From Xinfangfangia pollutisoli (GTDB lineage Bacteria > Pseudomonadota > Alphaproteobacteria > Rhodobacterales > Rhodobacteraceae), in NCBI RefSeq assembly GCF_020179405.1, contig NZ_JAICBZ010000007.1, forward strand, positions 18,602 to 82,601: a DNA stretch of 64,000 nucleotides, read 5' to 3'. This document shows positions 27,121 to 37,040 of the stretch, one piece after another. The translations under genes and the position numbers were made by a program. Below the pieces are notes generated by a model. That model did no database searches, was not told where the DNA came from, and saw only the letters and a program-made list of their open reading frames with translations. How positions within the stretch are numbered: the first letter of the stretch is position 1; each line of letters starts with the position of its first letter.

Positions 27121-27653
27121 GCCAGCCCCCGCAGGTCGTGGCGGATGACAACATCGGTCGGATCGGCGCCGGGCGCCTCGACCCGACAGCCGCCCAGCCG
27201 CAGGCCCAGCGCGATCGAGCGTTCATTGCCGGGGTCGATGTAATTGTCGATGTGATCCCAGCCAAAGCTTTGCCGCGCCCAAAGCATGACAGCGCGCGCC
27301 GCCTCGGCCGCGATGCCGCGCCCCTCGGCGGCGGCGGTGACGAACCAGCCCAGCTCGGGCTCGGGATAGCCCGCGGGCTGGTAGATGCCGACCTCGCCCA
27401 GATAGGCGCCGCTCGTGCGATCGTCGACCGAGAAGGGGCCGAAGCCCATCAGCGGCCATTGCCCGACTTCCGAGGCGAAGATGCGCCAGGCCTGTTCGGC
27501 AGTGAAGGGCCCGCCCTCCCAGACCGAGCGGTCATCGGCATAGAAGGCCTGCCGATGGGCGAAATCGGCAAAGACCGGCATGCGCAGCCGCAGGCGCCGG
27601 GTCTCGATCAGCGGCGCCGCGGCGAAGCGGATGGTGTCGGGGCGCGCGATCAT
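27117..27653 (-). CDS. GNAT acetyltransferase, second of three
   Basis: A 178-residue GNAT with IETRRLRLRMPVFADFAHRQ and the acetyl-CoA loop AAAEGRGIAAEAARAVM. The ATG at 27651-27653 overlaps the stop of the first GNAT, giving a chain of four-base overlaps. It is clearly homologous to its two neighbours and probably arose by tandem duplication. Confidence 0.88.
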   Translation of the reverse strand: MIARPDTIRFAAAPLIETRRLRLRMPVFADFAHRQAFYADDRSVWEGGPFTAEQAWRIFASEVGQWPLMGFGPFSVDDRTSGAYLGEVGIYQPAGYPEPELGWFVTAAAEGRGIAAEAARAVMLWARQSFGWDHIDNYIDPGNERSIALGLRLGGCRVEAPGADPTDVVIRHDLRGLA

Positions 27654-28225
27654 GCCAGCGCCCCGCGCGACAGATCGGCCGGCGCATGGCCGGGCGCGTA
27701 ATGGCGATAGGTCAGCGTCGGCTCGGCATCCGGGCACCAGGCCCGCGGATCGACCACCCCGCCCAGCCGTTCGCACAGCCGGTGCGAGCGGGCATTGGCC
27801 GGATCGGTATAGCTGACCGCGGTCTTGTGGCCGGAATGGGCGAAGAACCAGTCGCGGGCGGCGGCGGCGGCCTCGTAGGCCAGGCCCTTGCCCTCATCGG
27901 CCAGGCGCCACAGGCTCCAGCCCAGTTCGGGCTCGCGATGCTTGAAGGGGAAGAACGGGCCGATCCCGCCAATGGCGGTGTCCGAGCCGTGCAGCGTCAC
28001 GCTGAACAGCGAAAAGCCGTGGCGGTGCCACTGGTCGAGCAGATCGTGAAAGGCGTCGCGGGTCTGGTCGCGCGACCAGGGCCCGCCCATCATATGCGAC
28101 CGCTCGGACGACCAGAAGCGGAAGCCGGGCGAAAGATCCTTCATCGCGGGCAGGCGCAGGCGCAGACGCGCGGTCCAGAGGACCGGCCTGCCCTGTTCAT
28201 CCTGATCGAGACGGTAGGAGGTCAT
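27650..28225 (-). CDS. GNAT acetyltransferase, first of three
   Basis: A 191-residue GNAT. TARLRLRLPAMKDLSPGFRF opens the fold and ADEGKGLAYEAAAAARDW is the acetyl-CoA loop. It starts within the ffh stop region (28222-28225 overlap), so it is translationally coupled to the SRP gene. The target of all three enzymes is unknown. Confidence 0.88.
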   Translation of the reverse strand: MTSYRLDQDEQGRPVLWTARLRLRLPAMKDLSPGFRFWSSERSHMMGGPWSRDQTRDAFHDLLDQWHRHGFSLFSVTLHGSDTAIGGIGPFFPFKHREPELGWSLWRLADEGKGLAYEAAAAARDWFFAHSGHKTAVSYTDPANARSHRLCERLGGVVDPRAWCPDAEPTLTYRHYAPGHAPADLSRGALA

Positions 28226-29718
28226 TTCTTCTTCATCAGCCCCGACAGGCCCGAGGGCAGCGACATGCCGCGCGGCAGGCCCGGCAGACCACCGGCCCCG
28301 CCCATGCCCTGGCCAATGCCCTTGGCCAGTTCCGACATCTGTTCGGGCGACATTTTCGACGGGTCGGGCATGCCGCCCTTGCCCAGGAAGGACTTGATGG
28401 CCTGTTTCATCATCCCCCCCTTGCCCATCTTCTTCATCATGTCGGCCATCTGCTTGTGTTGCTTCAACAGCCGGTTCAGATCGGCCACATCCAGCCCCGC
28501 GCCCTGGGCGATGCGCTTCTTGCGGCTGGCCGCCAGCAGGTCGGGATTGGCGCGTTCCTTCTTGGTCATCGACTGGATCAGCGCGATCTGGCGCTTGAGC
28601 ATCTTGTCGTTCAGGCCCGCCTCTTCGGCCTTCTTGGCCATGCCCGACATGCCGGGCATCATGCCCATCAGGCTTTGCATGCCGCCCATCTTCAGCATCT
28701 GCTCCAGCTGCATCCGCAGGTCGTTCATGTTGAACAGACCCTTCTGGAAGCGCTTGGCCATGCGTTCGGCCTGCTCGGCCTCGAAGGTTTCCTGCGCCCT
28801 CTCGACCAGGGCGACGATATCGCCCATGCCCAGGATGCGGCCCGCGACGCGTTCGGCGTCGAAGGTTTCCAGCGCGTCCATCTTCTCGCCCAGGCCGACA
28901 AAGCGGATCGGCTTGCCGGTGACGGCGCGCATCGACAGGGCAGCACCGCCGCGGCCGTCGCCATCCATCCGCGTCAGCACGACGCCCGAGATGCCGACCT
29001 TGCCGTCGAATTCGGCGGCGACATTCACCGCGTCCTGGCCGGTCAGACCGTCGACCACCAGCAGGGTTTCCCGCGGCTGGGCGATGTCGCGCACCGACTG
29101 CACCTCGTCCATCAGGACTTCGTCGATATGCAGACGCCCGGCGGTATCGAGGAACAGCACATCATAGCCGCCAAGCGAGGCCTGGGTCTTGGCGCGCTTG
29201 GCGATCTGCACCGCCGTCTCGCCCTTGACGATCGGCAGCGTGTCGACGCCGATCTGCCCGCCCAGGATCGCCAGCTGCTCCATCGCGGCCGGGCGGTTGG
29301 TGTCGAGGCTGGCCATCAGCACGCGCTTGCCGCTGCGGTCCTTCAGACGCTTGGCCAGCTTGGCCGTGGTCGTGGTCTTGCCCGAGCCCTGCAGGCCGAC
29401 CATCAGGATCGCCGCCGGCGGATTGTCGATCTTCAGCGCATCGGCCGGGCCATCGCCCTGCAGGGTGCGCACCAATTCGTCATGGACGAATTTCACCACC
29501 ATCTGGCCGGGGGTGATCGATTTCGTCACCGCCGAGCCGGTCGACTTCTCTTGCACCCGCTTGATGAAGTCGCGCGCAACCGGCAGCGAGACGTCGGCCT
29601 CGAGCAGCGCCACCCGCACTTCGCGCAGCGCGGTGATCACATCGGCTTCGGTCAGCGCGCCCTGTTTGGTCAGACGGTCAAAGACCCCGCCAAGGCGTTC
29701 TGAGAGGCTTTCGAACAT
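28222..29718 (-). CDS. ffh: signal recognition particle protein Ffh
   Basis: A 498-residue SRP54-type GTPase that binds 4.5S RNA and signal sequences for cotranslational targeting. The N domain starts MFESLSERLGGVFDRLTKQG. G-domain motifs are GLQGSGKTTTTAKLA, DTAGRLHIDE, TRMDGDGRGGAAL and KPIRFVGLGEKMDALE. The methionine-rich M domain follows, ending in a glycine/methionine tail. It heads a minus-strand group running ffh-GNAT-GNAT-GNAT-aroQ-rpsP-rimM-trmD-rplS-rpmE. Confidence 0.97.
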   Translation of the reverse strand: MFESLSERLGGVFDRLTKQGALTEADVITALREVRVALLEADVSLPVARDFIKRVQEKSTGSAVTKSITPGQMVVKFVHDELVRTLQGDGPADALKIDNPPAAILMVGLQGSGKTTTTAKLAKRLKDRSGKRVLMASLDTNRPAAMEQLAILGGQIGVDTLPIVKGETAVQIAKRAKTQASLGGYDVLFLDTAGRLHIDEVLMDEVQSVRDIAQPRETLLVVDGLTGQDAVNVAAEFDGKVGISGVVLTRMDGDGRGGAALSMRAVTGKPIRFVGLGEKMDALETFDAERVAGRILGMGDIVALVERAQETFEAEQAERMAKRFQKGLFNMNDLRMQLEQMLKMGGMQSLMGMMPGMSGMAKKAEEAGLNDKMLKRQIALIQSMTKKERANPDLLAASRKKRIAQGAGLDVADLNRLLKQHKQMADMMKKMGKGGMMKQAIKSFLGKGGMPDPSKMSPEQMSELAKGIGQGMGGAGGLPGLPRGMSLPSGLSGLMKKK

Positions 29719-29956
29719 CGCGTCACCCTTTCGGCGTTTCGGTCTGCCCCGATATGGGGCGGCGGTGGCAGGACGCAAAGCAGAACCGCACCCGTGGGCG
29801 CAACCGCGCTGACGGATGTCGATCCCTGGCCATGCGCCAATGGGACCGGAAGCCTATGCCTCCGGGGAATTCAGGCGGTGCGATACGCCGAAGGGCGGCG
29901 CGAGTCAAGAAAGCAAAGCCGCAACGCCAGGGCCTGGGCGCGGAAAGGCCGGCCTG

Positions 29957-30502
29957 TCAGCGCGGCGGGGGGCCGGGCGGGGCCTGATCGGGGGCCGGAT
30001 TGCGGGTCTCGATCCGGGCCTGATCCAGCCAGCGGTTGATCGCCTTCACCAGATGCGCGCCGCCATCGCCCGAGGTCCAGGCCGCGCGCAAGGGCAGGTC
30101 GGGCCGGTCGGTCATCCGTAGGATCGGGCGGCGGATGGTGCTGCTCCCCGCGCCGCTCCGGTCGGGATCGCTGCCGGTGTCACGCCTTTCCTCGACCTCT
30201 GCCCTGCGGATCGATGCCAGCGCGAACCCCTCTTGCCGCGATCCGATCAGCGCGCGGATGCGCAACTCGCCCTGGCCGCTGTCGCGGTCAAGCCAAAGCC
30301 GCGCCCGCCGCAGCTCGACCGCCGCGAAGCCCAGGATCAGCACCAGGACAACCCAGCCCACAAGGGCCAGGCTGCCGCCGCCCTGACCGAAGGACAGCAG
30401 AAAAATCGCATCGGCCAGCAGCAGAAGGCCCACCAGAACGGCCTTCGACAGCGGCTCTTCGCGCAGCACCAGCCGCGCGGCGGAAGTCTCGCGGATCTTC
30501 AT
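29957..30502 (-). CDS. hypothetical membrane protein with two spans
   Basis: A 181-residue protein. Two adjacent membrane segments (VLVGLLLLADAIFLLSF and LALVGWVVLVLILGFAAVEL) precede a basic cytoplasmic region and a proline-rich end (NPAPDQAPPGPPPR). This resembles small bacterial PH-like membrane proteins, but I cannot assign a domain. It is divergent from the LysR gene at 30683. Confidence 0.65.
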   Translation of the reverse strand: MKIRETSAARLVLREEPLSKAVLVGLLLLADAIFLLSFGQGGGSLALVGWVVLVLILGFAAVELRRARLWLDRDSGQGELRIRALIGSRQEGFALASIRRAEVEERRDTGSDPDRSGAGSSTIRRPILRMTDRPDLPLRAAWTSGDGGAHLVKAINRWLDQARIETRNPAPDQAPPGPPPR

Positions 30503-30682
30503 CGGGAAACCTCGGACCGGAAATGGACAGGACGGCCATGGGCGCAGGCTGCCCGCGCGCCGCGGCTTGCGTCAAGATCCGGATCCCCCGAACCGCGGGG
30601 ATGCGAAGATTGCGCCGGCCGCCCCTTGAAATCGCGCCATATTTCGGCAAGGTCTGTGCATGATCGCACAGGAGCCCTGCGC

Positions 30683-31576
30683 ATGGAGAATTGGGACGAG
30701 ATCCGCACCGCCTATCAGGTTGCCCGGCTGGGCACCGTTTCGGGCGCGGCCGATGTGCTGGGGGTGCATCATGCAACCGTGATCCGCCATATCGACGCGC
30801 TGGAAAAGCGGCTGGGGACGCGGCTGTTCCAGCGCCATGCCCGCGGCTATACGCCGACCGAGGCGGGGCGCGATCTGCTGACCGTGGCCCAGGCGACGGA
30901 TGAGCAATTCGTCCAGCTGGGCAATCGGATCAAGGGCCAGGGCGAGTCGGTCTCGGGCGAATTGGTGGTGACCTCGATCTCGGGCCTCTCCTCGCTTCTG
31001 GTGCCGGTGCTGGCCAGTTTCCAGGCGAAATATCCCGAAGTCGTCGTGCGCTTTCTGACCGACATGCGGCTGTTCCGGCTGGATTACGGCGAGGCGCATG
31101 TGGCGATCCGCGCCGGTGCAGCCCCGGAAGAGCCCGACAACGTGGTCCAGCCCCTGGTGCGGATCAAGACCGGGCTTTACGCCTCGGAAAGCTATGTGGC
31201 CGAACATGGCCGCCCCGCGGGCGAGGACGATCTGGCCGGCCACCGCTTCATCCTGCCCGACAACGAGGCCGCGCGCGCGCCCTTCTATCGCTGGCTGCGC
31301 GAAAGGGTGGGGGCGGATCGCTGCATCTTCCGCACGACCGAACCGCAGGCACTGGAACAGGCACTGCGCGAGGGGATCGGCATCGGCTTTCTGTCGGGCC
31401 ATCGCGCCGAAGAGGGCGAGGGCCTGGTCGAGATCCTGCCGCCGCGCAGCGAATGGGATTCGCCCCTGTGGATCGTCACCCATGTCGACCTGCACCGCAC
31501 CCGCAAGGTACAGGCCTTTGTCACCCATCTGAAAGAGGTGGCCAAGGGCTGGAAACTGTGCGGCCCGGCGGAGTGA
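30683..31576 (+). CDS. LysR-family transcriptional regulator
   Basis: A 297-residue LysR regulator. The helix-turn-helix is TVSGAADVLGVHHATVIRHI with DALEKRLGTRLFQRHARGYT. The effector domain begins GELVVTSISGLSSLLVPVLA. The start at 30683 is chosen for its AGGAG at 30670; a much longer open frame upstream is not supported by homology. No divergent metabolic operon adjoins it, so its target is unknown. Confidence 0.88.
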   Translation: MENWDEIRTAYQVARLGTVSGAADVLGVHHATVIRHIDALEKRLGTRLFQRHARGYTPTEAGRDLLTVAQATDEQFVQLGNRIKGQGESVSGELVVTSISGLSSLLVPVLASFQAKYPEVVVRFLTDMRLFRLDYGEAHVAIRAGAAPEEPDNVVQPLVRIKTGLYASESYVAEHGRPAGEDDLAGHRFILPDNEAARAPFYRWLRERVGADRCIFRTTEPQALEQALREGIGIGFLSGHRAEEGEGLVEILPPRSEWDSPLWIVTHVDLHRTRKVQAFVTHLKEVAKGWKLCGPAE

Positions 31577-31692
31577 TCGCGGGGGTCACAGGCACCAGCA
31601 CGGGCTTGTCTGCCGTGCAGGCTTGCGCCTAGGATCATCGGGCCCGGGCGGCTTGGGACCGGCGTGCCTTCCCTTGTTGCGAAAGGACCGTC

Positions 31693-32502
31693 ATGAGTGA
31701 CCTTTCCATTGGCGCCACGTCGCACGAACGCGCCGTGACCGAGGTCTTCCGCAACAGCAGGACCGGCTGGTTCCGATCGCGCGCCTATCACGAACACGGG
31801 GTCATGGTGCCGATGCTGCGCCGGCATGTCCGGCTGGAAACAGCCCGGATCCTGGATTTCGGCTGCGGCGGGTTGCCGATCGCCTCGGGCTCGTTCGCGC
31901 TGCGCTATCCTCGGGCCGAAGTCGTGGGCACGGATATCGAGCGGCCTGACCGCGACCGGATGGAGGCGGCCTTCCTGGCCCAGGCCGGCATGACACCGCC
32001 GCGCAACCTGCGGCTGGAGCAGTTGGCGCCAAGCACTCTGCCCGCGCATCTGGGCCAGTTCGACGCCATCTATGCCTGGAGCGTGTTCGAACACATTCCC
32101 CAAAGCGAAATCGTCACCTGCTTCCGGCTGATCCGCGAACGTCTGGCCGAGACCGGGGTGTTCTATTTCCAGATTGGGGGGCTGTATCACTCGTATATCG
32201 GCAGCCATCTGGGAAACTACCTGCCCAAGGGCTGGGGACATCTGGAACATGCCCTGTCCGAGATCCATGACATCGTCTTTTCCAGCGCGCAGCCCGAGGT
32301 GAAGAAGACGCGGGAATGGCAGCAGTTTCTTGAACTGAACCGGCTGGGCGCCGACGACTTCTTCGAAGCCGCGGCCGAGGCTGGGCTGACGCTGCTGTGG
32401 CGCGAGGATTTCGAAGATGGCGACCCGCCGGCGCGGCTTCTGCGCAATTACACCGCCAAGGCGCTGCGCACACATGAAATCCGGGGGCTGTTCAAGCGCT
32501 GA
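31693..32502 (+). CDS. class I SAM-dependent methyltransferase
   Basis: A 269-residue Rossmann methyltransferase. Motif I is ILDFGCGGLPIA, the acidic end of strand 2 is VVGTDIERPD, and motif IV-like FDAIYAWSVFEHIP follows. A C-terminal extension (residues 165-269) carries GYNY-like conserved aromatics (IGGLYHSYIGSHLGNYLP) seen in methyltransferases of surface-polysaccharide clusters. Substrate unknown. It stands alone, convergent with the DUF2892/RND operon. Confidence 0.8.
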   Translation: MSDLSIGATSHERAVTEVFRNSRTGWFRSRAYHEHGVMVPMLRRHVRLETARILDFGCGGLPIASGSFALRYPRAEVVGTDIERPDRDRMEAAFLAQAGMTPPRNLRLEQLAPSTLPAHLGQFDAIYAWSVFEHIPQSEIVTCFRLIRERLAETGVFYFQIGGLYHSYIGSHLGNYLPKGWGHLEHALSEIHDIVFSSAQPEVKKTREWQQFLELNRLGADDFFEAAAEAGLTLLWREDFEDGDPPARLLRNYTAKALRTHEIRGLFKR

Positions 32503-32522
32503 GATGCCGGCGCCCCAGCGGC

Positions 32523-32726
32523 CTACCGGAAGGCGCAGCCGGTCTTCACGCCCAGTTTCCGGAACACGATCGCCGCCGGGCACCAGCCGCTCAGCGACGA
32601 CTGGATCAGGTTCGCGCCGATGAAGACGGTGAACCACAGGAAATAGGCCGAGACGTAATGGGTCAGCAGCACCGACAGCAGCACCATGCAGCCGGCGAAC
32701 AGCATCACGGAACGGTCAAGGGTCAT
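32523..32726 (-). CDS. DUF2892 small membrane protein
   Basis: A 67-residue protein with two membrane helices and a conserved core (LDRSVMLFAGCMVLLSVLLT, then FTVFIGANLIQSSLSGWCPA). DUF2892/YgaP-type hairpins often go with rhodanese or sulfur-related and efflux genes. It is 12 bases after the RND transporter and is the last gene of that operon. Cysteines in GWCPA and KTGCAF are typical of the family. Confidence 0.88.
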   Translation of the reverse strand: MTLDRSVMLFAGCMVLLSVLLTHYVSAYFLWFTVFIGANLIQSSLSGWCPAAIVFRKLGVKTGCAFR

Positions 32727-32738
32727 GGCAGGCGCCTT

Positions 32739-35700
32739 TCAGGCTTGGCTCTGGCTGCGGAACACCCGGTAGATCGCGGGGATCACCAGCACCGTCAGCA
32801 GGGTTGAGGTCAGAAGTCCGAACAGAAGCGAGATGGCCAGGCCCTGGAAGATCGGGTCGGCCAGGATCACCACCGCGCCGATCATCGCGGCGATGGCAGT
32901 CAGAAGGATCGGCTTGAAGCGGATCGCGCCGGCCTCGATCAGGGTCTCGACGCTGGGGCGCTGGCCCGCGGGCGTGGCGTGGCGAATGAAATCGACCAGG
33001 AGGATCGAGTTCCTGACGATGATGCCGGCCAGCGCGATGAAGCCGATCATCGAGGTGGCGCTGAAGGGCGCGTGGAACAGCCAATGGCCGGCCATGATGC
33101 CCAGAAAGGTCAGCGGGATCGGCGTCAGGATCACCAAGGGCAGCCGGAAGCTGCCGAATTGCGCCACGACCAGGATATAGATGCCCAGAAGCGCGATGCC
33201 GAAGGCCGCCCCCATGTCGCGGAAGGTGACCCAGGTCACTTCCCATTCGCCATCCCACAGCAAGGTGACCTGCGATTCATCCTCGGGCTGGCCATGCAGG
33301 CGGATCACCGGCTTTTCGCCCGGGGCCCAATCCATCGCGTCCAGTGCCTGGCCCACGGCGATCATGCCGTAAAGCGGCGCCTCGAACTGGCCGGCCAGCT
33401 CGGCCGTCACCATCTCGGCCGCACGGCCATTGTGGCGGAAGATCGGGAAACTGGCCTGTTCCTCGGTCACCCGGACCACATCGCCCAGTTCCACCACCCC
33501 GCGCGCCGCCGGATCCAGATCGGCCGGGATCGGCGTGGTCAGGAAGCGTTCGTCCAGGACCTTGCGGTCCTTGGGCAGGTCCAGTTGCAGGGGGATCGGA
33601 TAACGCCCCTCGCCCCGATGCGAATAGCCCACGGTCGTGCGGCCGTTCAGATAGGACAGCGTGTCGAAGACATCGGCCTGATCGACGCCGAAAAACTCCA
33701 GATCGTCGGCGGAAATCGTGGCCCGCAGCCGCCGCGCGCGGGTGCCATAGCTGTCATCGACATCGACCACGAAGGGCACGCTTTCAAAGGCCTGCCGGAT
33801 CTTCGCCGCCGCCGCCCGCCGCGCTTCGGGCGTGGGGCCGTAGACCTCGGCCAGCAGGGTCGAGATCACCGGCGGCCCGGGCGGCGGTTCGACCGTTTTC
33901 AGCACCGTGCCCGCGGGCACCGCCACCGCCTGCAGCCGGTCGCGAATGTCCAGCGCGATGGCATGGCTGGTACGGGTGCGGTCGGCCTTGGGGGTCAGCA
34001 GGATTTCCACCTCGCCCAGTTGCGGCTGGTCGCGCAGGAAGGAATGCCGCACCAACCCGTTGAAGTTGAACGGCGCCGACGTGCCGGCATGGGTGCGCAC
34101 CGAGACGACTTCGGGCAGGGTCAGCACGGCGGCGGCCACATCCTGCGCCACGCGGTCGGTCGCCTCGACCGCGGCGCCTTCGGGCAGGTCGATCATCACC
34201 GAAAGCTCGGATTTATTGTCGAAGGGCAGCAGCTTGACCGTGACGTCCTTGCTGTACAGCGCCGCCAGCGAGCCGAAGGACAGGACGACCGTCGCCAGAA
34301 GAAAGCCCAGCGCCCGGCCGCGCGTGGCCAGGATCGGCCGCGCGACGCGGGCATAGATCGCCCCCAGCGCCCCGCCGCCCGGCCCGCCTGCGGCCGCGTC
34401 ATGACCATGGCCCGCCAGCTGGGCGCGTCCGGCGATTTTCAGCATCAGCCAGGGGGTGATGATCACCGCGACGAAGAAGGAAAAGATCATCGCCGCGCTG
34501 GCATTGGCCGGAATGGGCGACATATAGGGCCCCATCAGCCCCGAGACGAACAGCATCGGCAACAGCGCCGCCACCACGGTCAGGGTGGCGACGATGGTCG
34601 GATTGCCCACCTCGGCCACCGCGTCGATGGCAGCCTGGGCGCGGGTCCGTCCGTCTTGCATGCCCCAATGGCGAGCGATGTTCTCGATCACCACGATCGC
34701 ATCGTCGACCAGGATGCCGATGGAAAAGATCAGCGCGAACAGGCTGACGCGGTTCAGCGTATAGCCCATGACCCAGGCGGCAAAGAGCGTGAGAAGGATG
34801 GTGACGGGGATGACGATGGCCACCACCACAGCCTCGCGCCAGCCGATGGCCAGCCACACGAGCGCGATGATCGACACGGTCGCCAGGCCCAGGTGGAACA
34901 GCAGTTCATTGGCCTTTTCATTCGCCGTCTCGCCATAGTCGCGCGTCACGGTGACCTGGACCGAGCCGGGAATGACGCTGCCCTTCAACGCCTCAAGCCG
35001 GTGCAGCACCGCCTCGCCCACCACAACCGCATTGGCGCCGGCGCGCTTGGCCACGGCCAGCGTCACCGCCGGATGGCGTTCGGGCGCGCCATCGGCGCCG
35101 CGGGTGACCATGGACACGATATGGTCCGAAGTATCGGCGACATAAGACACATCGGCGACATCGGCCACATAGACCGGGCGGCCGTCGAAAGTGGTGACCA
35201 GAAGCCCCGCCACCTCCGAGGGCGCCTGCAGGGTTTCGCCCGCGACCAGCGCGACCGACTGGCCGCCGTCGCGCAGGCTGCCCGCCGCAAAGCTGCGATT
35301 GGCCTGCTGCACCTTCTGCGCCAGTTGCTGCAGCGTCACGCCATACAGCGCCAGCCGGTCGGGATCGGGGGCGATGCGGATCGCGTCCTGCGCCTCGCCC
35401 ACCAGATAGGTCAGCCCGACCTCATCGGTCTTGGCCATTTCGGCCTGCACCGCGCGCGCGATCCGGGTCAGGTCATTGGCCGACACCTCTTGCCCGGGCG
35501 CGGCCGACAGGGTCAGCGCCAGGATCGCCACATCGTCGATGCCGCGGCCGATCACCAAAGGCTCGGCGATCCCCACCGGCAGGCGCGCGATATTGGCGCG
35601 CAGCTTTTCATGCACACGCAGGATGGCATCGTCGGAATTGGTGCCGACCTTGAACCGCGCCGCGACCATGATCGCATCATCCGAAGTCTGGCTGTAGACA

Positions 35701-35972
35701 TGCTCGACATCGTTGATCGCCTTGACGATCACCTCCAGCGGTTCGGTGACCAGCTTCACCGCATCCTCGGCCCGCAGACCGGGGGCCGAGACATGGATGT
35801 CGACCATCGGCACCGAGATCTGCGGCTCTTCCTCGCGCGGCAGGCTGATCAGCGCGACCAGCCCGGCGGCCAGCGCGGCCAGGATGAACAGGGGCGTCAG
35901 GGCCGAGCCGATGAAGCCCCGGGTCAGGCCCCCGGCGATGCCAAGCGGGTGTTTGGGCGAGGGGTCAGTCAT
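32739..35972 (-). CDS. RND-family efflux transporter permease (first system)
   Basis: A 1077-residue inner-membrane RND pump. Proton relay residues are in GILVDDAIVVIENIARH (TM4 double Asp). In TM10 the AcrB lysine position reads GIIVRNSILLVDF, with Arg in place of Lys. The porter domains contain typical repeats. The gene overlaps its membrane-fusion partner by eight bases and is followed by the DUF2892 gene. No outer-membrane TolC partner is encoded nearby, so a housekeeping one is presumably used. Substrate unknown. Confidence 0.92.
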   Translation of the reverse strand: MTDPSPKHPLGIAGGLTRGFIGSALTPLFILAALAAGLVALISLPREEEPQISVPMVDIHVSAPGLRAEDAVKLVTEPLEVIVKAINDVEHVYSQTSDDAIMVAARFKVGTNSDDAILRVHEKLRANIARLPVGIAEPLVIGRGIDDVAILALTLSAAPGQEVSANDLTRIARAVQAEMAKTDEVGLTYLVGEAQDAIRIAPDPDRLALYGVTLQQLAQKVQQANRSFAAGSLRDGGQSVALVAGETLQAPSEVAGLLVTTFDGRPVYVADVADVSYVADTSDHIVSMVTRGADGAPERHPAVTLAVAKRAGANAVVVGEAVLHRLEALKGSVIPGSVQVTVTRDYGETANEKANELLFHLGLATVSIIALVWLAIGWREAVVVAIVIPVTILLTLFAAWVMGYTLNRVSLFALIFSIGILVDDAIVVIENIARHWGMQDGRTRAQAAIDAVAEVGNPTIVATLTVVAALLPMLFVSGLMGPYMSPIPANASAAMIFSFFVAVIITPWLMLKIAGRAQLAGHGHDAAAGGPGGGALGAIYARVARPILATRGRALGFLLATVVLSFGSLAALYSKDVTVKLLPFDNKSELSVMIDLPEGAAVEATDRVAQDVAAAVLTLPEVVSVRTHAGTSAPFNFNGLVRHSFLRDQPQLGEVEILLTPKADRTRTSHAIALDIRDRLQAVAVPAGTVLKTVEPPPGPPVISTLLAEVYGPTPEARRAAAAKIRQAFESVPFVVDVDDSYGTRARRLRATISADDLEFFGVDQADVFDTLSYLNGRTTVGYSHRGEGRYPIPLQLDLPKDRKVLDERFLTTPIPADLDPAARGVVELGDVVRVTEEQASFPIFRHNGRAAEMVTAELAGQFEAPLYGMIAVGQALDAMDWAPGEKPVIRLHGQPEDESQVTLLWDGEWEVTWVTFRDMGAAFGIALLGIYILVVAQFGSFRLPLVILTPIPLTFLGIMAGHWLFHAPFSATSMIGFIALAGIIVRNSILLVDFIRHATPAGQRPSVETLIEAGAIRFKPILLTAIAAMIGAVVILADPIFQGLAISLLFGLLTSTLLTVLVIPAIYRVFRSQSQA

Positions 35973-36999
35973 GGCTGGCCCCCGTGGCGGCGGCGGCAGC
36001 GGCGGCCCCGTCGGTCAGGACGGTATCGCCGGCTTGCAGACCCGACAGGATTTCAACCATCGCCACGCCTGCAACCGTCTGGGGCGCACCCGGCACCACG
36101 GCGCGCAGGGTGACGGCATCGCCTGTTTGCACGGCCACGAAATCCAGCCCAGCCCGTGCAACCAGCGCGGTTTCCGGCACCATCAGCGCCGTGCGCGTGG
36201 CCAAGGGCAGGCGCACCAGCACCCGGGCGTCGACGAAACGGTCGGACAGGCCTTCGGCCGAGACATCGGCCAGGACACGGCCATTCTCGATCAGCGGATA
36301 GATCCGTTCCAGCCGGCCCTGCATCGCGCCCTCGGGGCCTTCGATCTGCATCAGCGCGCCGTCCTGCAGCGCCGCCGCATGGCGTTCGGGCACGGCCAGG
36401 CGCAGATACAGGCCGCCGCCGCCGATCAGCGCCACTTCTTCCCCCGCCTGGATCACCGCGCCCCGGGCAAGCGGCACATCCAGCACCCGGCCCGCGACCG
36501 GGGCCAGCACCGCGCCTTCGGCCGCCTGCTGTTCGACCACCCGAGCCTGGGCGATCACCGCATCCAGCTGGCCCCGCAGCACCGTGACCTGAGTGCGCAG
36601 CGCATCCAGATTCTGCGCCGTGGTCACGCCGCGGGCCAGCAATTCCTCGCCGCGCTTCAGTTCCGTCGCGGCATTGTCGAGCTGGGCCTGAAGGGCGGCC
36701 TCTTGGGCCTGCAGCGCCGACAGCTGGAAGCTGAGCTTCTCGTCCAGGATCCGGCCCAGGACCTGCCCCGCCGTGACCTGATCGCCCTCGCTGACCGTCA
36801 GCTCGACCAGCGTGCCGCCCAGCCGCGCCCGGGCGGGCAGACGGTCGCGCGCCTCGATCCGGCCGAAGACCGCCTTCCAGTCGGTCATGACCTGCGGCGC
36901 CAGCAGCAGCGCGGGCGGCACTTCGGCCAGGGCTGCCAGCGGGGCAAGGCCCAGCGCGACAGGCACGATCAGCGGCATCAGGATCCGGCGCATGGTCAA
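35965..36999 (-). CDS. RND efflux periplasmic adaptor (membrane-fusion protein)
   Basis: A 344-residue HlyD/AcrA-like adaptor. A signal peptide (ILMPLIVPVALGLAPLAALA) is followed by a lipoyl-like half (RLGGTLVELTVSEGDQVTAG), a coiled-coil hairpin, the second lipoyl half (VLAPVAGRVLDVPLARGAVI) and a beta-barrel. It is unusually short in the hairpin. It overlaps the transporter gene by eight bases. Its promoter is probably in the AT-rich patch at 37041-37076. Confidence 0.9.
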   Translation of the reverse strand: MTMRRILMPLIVPVALGLAPLAALAEVPPALLLAPQVMTDWKAVFGRIEARDRLPARARLGGTLVELTVSEGDQVTAGQVLGRILDEKLSFQLSALQAQEAALQAQLDNAATELKRGEELLARGVTTAQNLDALRTQVTVLRGQLDAVIAQARVVEQQAAEGAVLAPVAGRVLDVPLARGAVIQAGEEVALIGGGGLYLRLAVPERHAAALQDGALMQIEGPEGAMQGRLERIYPLIENGRVLADVSAEGLSDRFVDARVLVRLPLATRTALMVPETALVARAGLDFVAVQTGDAVTLRAVVPGAPQTVAGVAMVEILSGLQAGDTVLTDGAAAAAAATGASHD

Positions 37000-37040
37000 C
37001 CCCCTTCGGCGCGGACAGAGGGGTCCGCGGCTCCAAGCCT

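Noticed and set aside
29719..29956. SRP (4.5S) RNA gene next to ffh
   Set aside because: A GGAAG-like sequence occurs, but I could not find the conserved domain IV hairpin or a matching long stem.
32979..36113. Very long open frame (over 1000 codons) antisense to the first RND transporter
   Set aside because: It mirrors the codon bias of the real gene in GC-rich DNA, has a His/Arg/Gln-rich composition and no domain.
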